The notes below the pieces were generated by a model. The model saw only the letters and a list, made by a program, of their open reading frames with translations. It was not told the DNA's origin and ran no database searches. DNA of 7,084 nucleotides. It comes from Candidatus Daviesbacteria bacterium. Its GTDB lineage: Bacteria > Patescibacteriota > Microgenomatia > Daviesbacterales > UBA10151. Every line of letters starts with the position of its first letter. Position 1 is the first letter of the stretch. Below are positions 3,787 to 7,084 of the stretch, piece by piece. A program made the position numbers and the translations under genes. The DNA is taken from assembly GCA_016183225.1 (NCBI GenBank), contig JACPEZ010000046.1:1-7084 (forward strand), given 5' to 3'.

Positions 3787-4878
3787 ATGCTTTTATATGA
3801 ATTTGAGGGGAAAAAGTTATTTAAAAGTTGCGGGATAGCGGTTCCCAAAAGTCAATTACTAGAGTCAGAGAGTCAAAGAGTCAAAGTTAAACCTCCATTT
3901 GTTGCAAAAGCTCAGGTTTTATCTGGAAATAGAGCCAAAGGTGGAGGAATTGTTTTTGATCAAACCAATCTTTTTGGCAAGCAAATTAATGGGGAGAAGG
4001 TGGAAAGAGTCTTGGTGGAAGAGGCAATAGACTACGAAAAAGAGTATTATCTGTCTTTTTCTTATTCCACAGAAACAAGAGGGCTGGTGATGACATTTGG
4101 GGAAGGAGGAACAGGAGTAGAGGGTAAGGGAGCCAAGACCTATGCTGTTGATTTTGATGTTTTGCCAAAAGAGCTGGTGGATACAGCCCACAAATTGTGG
4201 GAAGTTTTTACTAAATATGATTGCGAGCTGGCAGAGATTAATCCGTTAGTAATTGATAAGGCAGGTAAAGCCTGGGCTTTGGATAGTAAAGTAATCTTGG
4301 ATGATGATGCGGATTTTAGAAGAGAAGAAAAATTTCCGCAAAGGAATCTTTTTGGCAGACCCCCCACAGATCGGGAATTAGAGGCCAGGAAAATAGATGA
4401 AGGGGATCATCGGGGCACGGCCGGATCGGTTTACTGGGATCTAAACGGCGATATAGCCGTGATTGCGGCAGGAGGTGGAGGATCAATTGTTAATATGGAT
4501 GCACTGCTTGCATATGGCGGCAGACCGGCCAATTATACAGAACATTCAGGCAATCCCCCGAGAGAGAAACTAAAAAAATTAACCAAAATTGTTTTATCAA
4601 AACCGGGATTAAAGGGCTGCTGGTTTGTGGGAGGAACAGCCAATTTTACCGATATTTATGAAACTTTAATGGGATTTGTAGATGGTTTAAAAGAGATTAA
4701 GCCTAAATATCCGATTGTGATCCGCCGCGGCGGCCCCCGCGATAAAGAAGCTTTTGAGGCTTTAGCTGAAATTGGTAAAAAAGAAGACTTTAATTTTCAT
4801 ATCTATGGCAGGGAAACGCCCATGACATCTACGGCAAAAATTATGAAGGAGTTAGCATATGGCAATACTAATAACTGA
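3787..4878 (+). CDS. SucC-like subunit of ATP-citrate lyase/citryl-CoA synthetase (ATP-grasp)
   Basis: The 363-residue protein has an ATP-grasp domain (about 1-190) and a CoA-ligase flavodoxin-like domain (about 220-355), the architecture of succinyl-CoA synthetase beta. AEINPL (149-154) and D166 are the expected metal and nucleotide residues. The second domain resembles ATP-citrate lyase rather than succinyl-CoA synthetase: AAGGGGS (227-233), ANYTEHSGNP (248-257), GGTANFTD (282-289) and RRGGP (313-317). Their counterparts in human ACLY (GGGAS, ANYGEYSG, ANFT, RRGGP) include citrate-contacting residues, whereas succinyl-CoA synthetase has GGGA, FGGI and RLEGN there. FGR (189-191) is also ACLY-like. 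The expected role is activation of citrate to citryl-CoA with the partner encoded next. At 363 residues it is short: about 25 residues are missing between EGG (106-108) and the EINPL strand compared with E. coli SucC. An 8-nt tandem repeat lies near the 5' end. The ATG at 3787 appears leaderless. Another acyl-CoA synthetase activity cannot be excluded. Confidence 0.78.
   Translation: MLLYEFEGKKLFKSCGIAVPKSQLLESESQRVKVKPPFVAKAQVLSGNRAKGGGIVFDQTNLFGKQINGEKVERVLVEEAIDYEKEYYLSFSYSTETRGLVMTFGEGGTGVEGKGAKTYAVDFDVLPKELVDTAHKLWEVFTKYDCELAEINPLVIDKAGKAWALDSKVILDDDADFRREEKFPQRNLFGRPPTDRELEARKIDEGDHRGTAGSVYWDLNGDIAVIAAGGGGSIVNMDALLAYGGRPANYTEHSGNPPREKLKKLTKIVLSKPGLKGCWFVGGTANFTDIYETLMGFVDGLKEIKPKYPIVIRRGGPRDKEAFEALAEIGKKEDFNFHIYGRETPMTSTAKIMKELAYGNTNN
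3861..3884 (+). repeat. 8-nt tandem repeat, three copies, inside the SucC-like gene
   Basis: AGAGTCAG, AGAGTCAA and AGAGTCAA follow one another at 3861-3884, 24 nt in total, so the reading frame is kept. They encode the ESESQRV region (residues about 26-32), where SucC proteins usually have a short helix after the first strand. Confidence 0.8.
4846..4851 (+). promoter_or_regulatory. Shine-Dalgarno of the SucD-like gene
   Basis: AAGGAG lies 7 nt before the ATG at 4859, inside the end of the SucC-like gene. It fixes the start and contrasts with the missing Shine-Dalgarno of the operon's first gene. Confidence 0.8.
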
Positions 4879-5746
4879 AAAAACACGAGTTTTAGTGCAG
4901 GGAATAACCGGCAAAGAGGGGTCCAGAGCCACTTTGCAGATGAAAAATTATGCTACTCGCGTGCTGGCAGGGGTGACCCCCGGCAAAGGCGGGCAGGAAG
5001 TGCATGGGGTGCCAGTTTATAACACCATTAAAGAGGCCTTGGAAAATCATCCGGGAATAAACGCGAGCTTTGTGGCTGTGCCTAATTTTGCCGCATATGG
5101 AGCCATTAAAGAGGCCATAGAAAACAAAATTCCTTTGATCAATATTTTAACCGAGCACATTCCCATTCAGGATAGCGCTAAAGCAATAGCCATGGCTCGC
5201 GAAGCCAATGTCAGAATTGTTGGCCCCTCATCCATTGGCATTATTTCTCCGGGTATTGGCAAAGTAGGCTCAATTGGCGGGGATGACCCGAGAGGGGTTT
5301 ATTCAAAGGGTAATGTAGGGGTAATTTCCAAATCAGGAGGCATGGCTTCGGAAATATCCTGGATTTTAACCAAAAATGGTATTGGCCAGTCAACAGTCAT
5401 TGGCATTGGGGGGGATATTCTGGTGGGATCCGGCTTTGCCGATTTGATGGCAGATTTTGAAAAAGACGAGCAAACAAAAGCTTTAGTTTTATTCGGGGAA
5501 ATTGGCGGAACTTATGAGGAAGAAGCTGCAGAGTTTATTAAATCCGGTAAATTTACAAAGAAAGTTGTATCATTTGTGTCAGGACTCTTTGCCGAAACTT
5601 TGCCCCAAGGCACTAAACTGGGTCATGCCGGAGCAATTATTTATGGGGAAAAGGGTTCCTATAAATCAAAAATAAATTCTTTAAAAGAGGCCGGAGTAAT
5701 TATTGCCAAAACCCCCGATGAAATACCAGGTCTTCTTGAAATTTAA
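4859..5746 (+). CDS. SucD-like subunit of ATP-citrate lyase/citryl-CoA synthetase
   Basis: The 295-residue protein has the alpha-subunit layout: a CoA-binding Rossmann domain (about 1-130; QGITGKEG at 14-21, VTPGKGG at 39-45) and a ligase domain carrying IGIGGD (181-186), GEIGG (213-217) and GHAGAI (255-260). H256 is the phosphohistidine that relays phosphate from ATP to the acid substrate; E214 stabilises it. SIGG (138-141) and SKSGGM (157-162) agree with ATP-citrate lyase (NTGG, SRSGGM) better than with E. coli SucD (SRSGTL), so it fits the N-terminal half of AclA or Hydrogenobacter CcsB. The length is that of a normal SucD; there is no fused citrate synthase domain. The start overlaps the SucC-like stop by 20 nt, as expected for a 1:1 complex, and is preceded by a good Shine-Dalgarno. 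Succinyl-CoA synthetase alpha remains the main alternative if the neighbouring subunit were misassigned. Confidence 0.82.
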   Translation: MAILITEKTRVLVQGITGKEGSRATLQMKNYATRVLAGVTPGKGGQEVHGVPVYNTIKEALENHPGINASFVAVPNFAAYGAIKEAIENKIPLINILTEHIPIQDSAKAIAMAREANVRIVGPSSIGIISPGIGKVGSIGGDDPRGVYSKGNVGVISKSGGMASEISWILTKNGIGQSTVIGIGGDILVGSGFADLMADFEKDEQTKALVLFGEIGGTYEEEAAEFIKSGKFTKKVVSFVSGLFAETLPQGTKLGHAGAIIYGEKGSYKSKINSLKEAGVIIAKTPDEIPGLLEI

Positions 5747-5757
5747 CTTACATTTTG

Positions 5758-5766
5758 TGGTAAAAT
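5758..5766 (+). promoter_or_regulatory. Extended -10 promoter of the MNT/HEPN (and lyase) unit
   Basis: TAAAAT (5761-5766) is preceded by TGG (5758-5760). It ends 6 nt before the ATG at 5773, predicting a leaderless transcript. A weak TTGAAA lies 19 nt upstream (5736-5741), inside the end of the SucD-like gene. Confidence 0.55.
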
Positions 5767-5772
5767 TAAAGA

Positions 5773-6069
5773 ATGAAAGCAGATTTAGATCAAATTAAAA
5801 ATATTTTAGGCAAACAGATGGATTTTTTAAGAGGCGCCTATAATGTAAAAGATATAGGTGTATTTGGTTCTGTGGCAAGAGGAGAAAGTACTGATGTTTC
5901 TGATGTAGATATGCTGGTTGAATTTTCAAAACCTGTAGGATTTTTTAAATTTATCGAGCTTGAAGAATTCTTAGGTAAAGTTATTGGCAAAAAGGTTGAT
6001 TTGGTTACTAAAAAAGCACTTAAGCCGGCAATCAAGGGAGATATTTTACAGGAAGTTGCTTATGTCTAA
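5773..6069 (+). CDS. mntA: MNT-type nucleotidyltransferase antitoxin (MntA-like)
   Basis: The 98-residue protein is a minimal nucleotidyltransferase of the DNA polymerase beta superfamily. The signature GSX10DXD is complete: G32, S33, D44 and D46 in FGSVARGESTDVSDVDMLVEF, with a third acidic residue at D76 (KKVDLVT). Characterised MntA antitoxins act by adding AMP to a tyrosine of the partner HEPN toxin; the partner here has that tyrosine. The gene is the first of its unit, with no Shine-Dalgarno and an extended -10 ending 6 nt before ATG. It overlaps the HEPN gene by 8 nt. It sits between the citryl-CoA synthetase-like genes and the citryl-CoA lyase. Confidence 0.9.
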   Translation: MKADLDQIKNILGKQMDFLRGAYNVKDIGVFGSVARGESTDVSDVDMLVEFSKPVGFFKFIELEEFLGKVIGKKVDLVTKKALKPAIKGDILQEVAYV

Positions 6070-6409
6070 AAGAGAGCCTTCTCTTTATCTTCAAGATATC
6101 ATAACTTCAATAACTAAAATTGAAGAATACATTAAAGGATTATCTTTTGAAGAATTCAGCAAAAATGATAAGACAGTTGATGCAGTGGTAAGAAATTTAG
6201 AGATCATTGGAGAGGCTGCCAGAAATATTCCTCAAGAGATTGCTGTTAAATATCCGGATATAGCATGGGGTAAGATGATTAGTATGAGAAATAAAGTAAT
6301 GCACGGGTATTTTGGCGTTGATATGGAGATTGTTTGGAAAACTATTAATGAGGATTTACCAGAGCTTCAAGAGAAACTTAAAACCCTGTTCGAATTATCA
6401 GCTAGTTAA
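6062..6409 (+). CDS. hepT: HEPN-domain RNase toxin (HepT-like)
   Basis: The 115-residue, mostly helical protein contains the HEPN catalytic motif RX4HXY: R76, H81 and Y83 in MRNKVMHGYF. VVRNLEIIGEAARNIP (42-57) is the other conserved HepT-family block. Such proteins are metal-independent RNases; the tyrosine in the motif is the site AMPylated by MntA-type partners. The ATG at 6062 is chosen because AGGA (6050-6053) lies 8 nt upstream and the protein then starts at the normal family N-terminus (SLYLQDIITSI); the open frame extends further upstream, over the MntA-like gene, without such support. Its TAA is followed after a single T by the ATG of the citryl-CoA lyase gene, so the lyase probably shares its transcript. 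Confidence 0.9.
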   Translation: MSKREPSLYLQDIITSITKIEEYIKGLSFEEFSKNDKTVDAVVRNLEIIGEAARNIPQEIAVKYPDIAWGKMISMRNKVMHGYFGVDMEIVWKTINEDLPELQEKLKTLFELSAS

Positions 6410-6410
6410 T

Positions 6411-7084
6411 ATGGATAAAAAATGGAAGACAGCAATAGCAGGAATAATAAATGGGGAAGCCCATATTCATGGTTATAAAGTGACGGATTTAATCGATGGC
6501 GTGACATTTACAGATGCTATCTGGCTGGAACTCAAAGGCGAACTTCCCACCGATAAGGAGCGAGCCATGCTAAATAGCATTTTAATTTCCACTATTGATA
6601 ATGGTTTGGGTCCGCCCTCCATCACTAATGCCAGAAATTCTGCCTCTGCCGGCAATCCCATGCAAGCAGCTGTGGCAGCCGGGGTTTTAGGAGTGGGGGA
6701 AGCTCACGGAGGAGCAATAGAAGAATGTGCCCGGCTTTTGCAGATGGGGTTAGCAGCAGACAAACTGGTGGAAAAAGTTATTTCCTCGGGCGAGAGAATC
6801 CCGGGTTTTGGCCATAAAGTTTATACCACTGATCCGCGGGCTACTCAAATTTTTCAAAAAGCCAAAGATCTGGGTTTTTATGGAGAACATTGTGAACTGG
6901 CACAGCAAGTGGAAAAAATTCTGGAAGAAAAAAAAGGCAAAAAAATCCCCATTAATGTAGACGGAGCCATAGCAGCAGTTGTTTCTGACATGGGTTTTGA
7001 CTATAGATTAGGTAAAGGCTTTTTCCTGATAGGCAGGGTAGTGGGTCTGGTAGCCCATGTTTTTGAAGAATGGGTCCGCGAAAA
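6411..7084 (+). CDS. ccl: Citryl-CoA lyase (citrate synthase fold), 3'-truncated by window end
   Basis: The first 224 codons are visible and remain open to the window edge; the family is about 250-270 residues, so most is present. The protein resembles stand-alone citryl-CoA lyases and the C-terminal domain of ATP-citrate lyase, which cleave citryl-CoA to acetyl-CoA and oxaloacetate. Citrate synthase-type catalytic motifs are visible: GEAHGGAIE (H99), PGFGHKVYTTDPR (H135, R143) and INVDGAIAAV (D184), followed by RLGKGFFLIGRVVGLVAHVFEEW. The AIWLELKGELPT stretch (36-47) is the usual N-terminal helix. A position where I recall DHG in the family reads DNG here (N64). The ATG at 6411 follows the HEPN stop by 1 nt with no Shine-Dalgarno, suggesting coupled translation. 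Together with the SucC/SucD-like pair it would complete an ATP-dependent citrate cleavage system. A citrate or methylcitrate synthase role is the main alternative, but the short length argues against it. Confidence 0.82.
   Translation, partial: MDKKWKTAIAGIINGEAHIHGYKVTDLIDGVTFTDAIWLELKGELPTDKERAMLNSILISTIDNGLGPPSITNARNSASAGNPMQAAVAAGVLGVGEAHGGAIEECARLLQMGLAADKLVEKVISSGERIPGFGHKVYTTDPRATQIFQKAKDLGFYGEHCELAQQVEKILEEKKGKKIPINVDGAIAAVVSDMGFDYRLGKGFFLIGRVVGLVAHVFEEWVRE

Noticed and set aside
3787..5746. Plain annotation as succinyl-CoA synthetase SucCD
   Set aside because: The CoA-ligase domain motifs (ANFT, RRGGP, EHSGNP, SKSGGM) fit ATP-citrate lyase better, and a citryl-CoA lyase follows. It is kept as an alternative in the entries.
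5984..6061. Upstream extension of the HEPN ORF into the MNT gene
   Set aside because: Those codons overlap the conserved end of the MNT gene; the HEPN family start and a Shine-Dalgarno both point to ATG 6062.

Overview
The window looks like a compact, AT-leaning bacterial chromosome segment using the standard bacterial code (TGA acts as a stop). Promoter-like hexamers are of the sigma70 -35/-10 kind. The small proteins, very short gaps, apparent leaderless transcripts, archaeal-type GlmU-like enzyme and short repeats inside coding regions suggest a Candidate Phyla Radiation (Patescibacteria, perhaps Microgenomates-like) genome. That taxonomic call is inference; only 'bacterium' is well supported.

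Layout. (1) Positions 30-1468, minus strand: a two-gene membrane operon, a small 'low-affinity iron permease' family protein followed, with an ATGA overlap, by a CorA-type Mg2+/divalent cation transporter. (2) Positions 1517-2870, plus strand: a tRNA with a CAU anticodon, then 3 nt after its last base the start codon of a bifunctional sugar-1-phosphate nucleotidylyltransferase/acetyltransferase of the archaeal GlmU-like type. (3) Positions 2871-3184: a gap holding an overlooked 59-codon minus-strand ORF with an excellent Shine-Dalgarno site, plus divergent promoters and inverted repeats. (4) Positions 3185-3756: a type II toxin-antitoxin pair (RelB/DinJ-like RHH antitoxin, YafQ/RelE-like toxin). 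(5) Positions 3787-5746: two overlapping genes of the succinyl-CoA synthetase superfamily whose motifs (AAGGGGS, EHSGNP, GGTANFTD, RRGGP, SKSGGM) resemble ATP-citrate lyase/citryl-CoA synthetase more than succinyl-CoA synthetase. (6) Positions 5773-6409: an MntA/HepT-type (MNT nucleotidyltransferase plus HEPN RNase) toxin-antitoxin pair. (7) Positions 6411-7084: a citrate-synthase-fold citryl-CoA lyase, cut by the window end.

The main biological story is in (5)-(7). Together the three metabolic genes would form a three-polypeptide ATP-citrate lyase: citryl-CoA synthetase (CcsA/CcsB-like) makes citryl-CoA from citrate, CoA and ATP, and citryl-CoA lyase splits it into acetyl-CoA and oxaloacetate. 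In eukaryotes and in Chlorobi these domains are fused into one or two polypeptides. Here they are separate, and a toxin-antitoxin module sits between synthetase and lyase.

A second theme is expression. Several first genes of transcription units have a -10-like hexamer ending exactly 6 nt before their ATG (10 nt for the antitoxin) and no Shine-Dalgarno, whereas internal genes (SucD-like, HEPN) and the 59-codon ORF have one. This points to leaderless mRNAs for operon-leading genes. A third theme is short repeats embedded in frame in coding genes at predicted loops: a PSTTLRTG-coding element, a 14-nt tandem and an 8-nt tandem. I see no CRISPR array, insertion sequence, rRNA or convincing intrinsic terminator.
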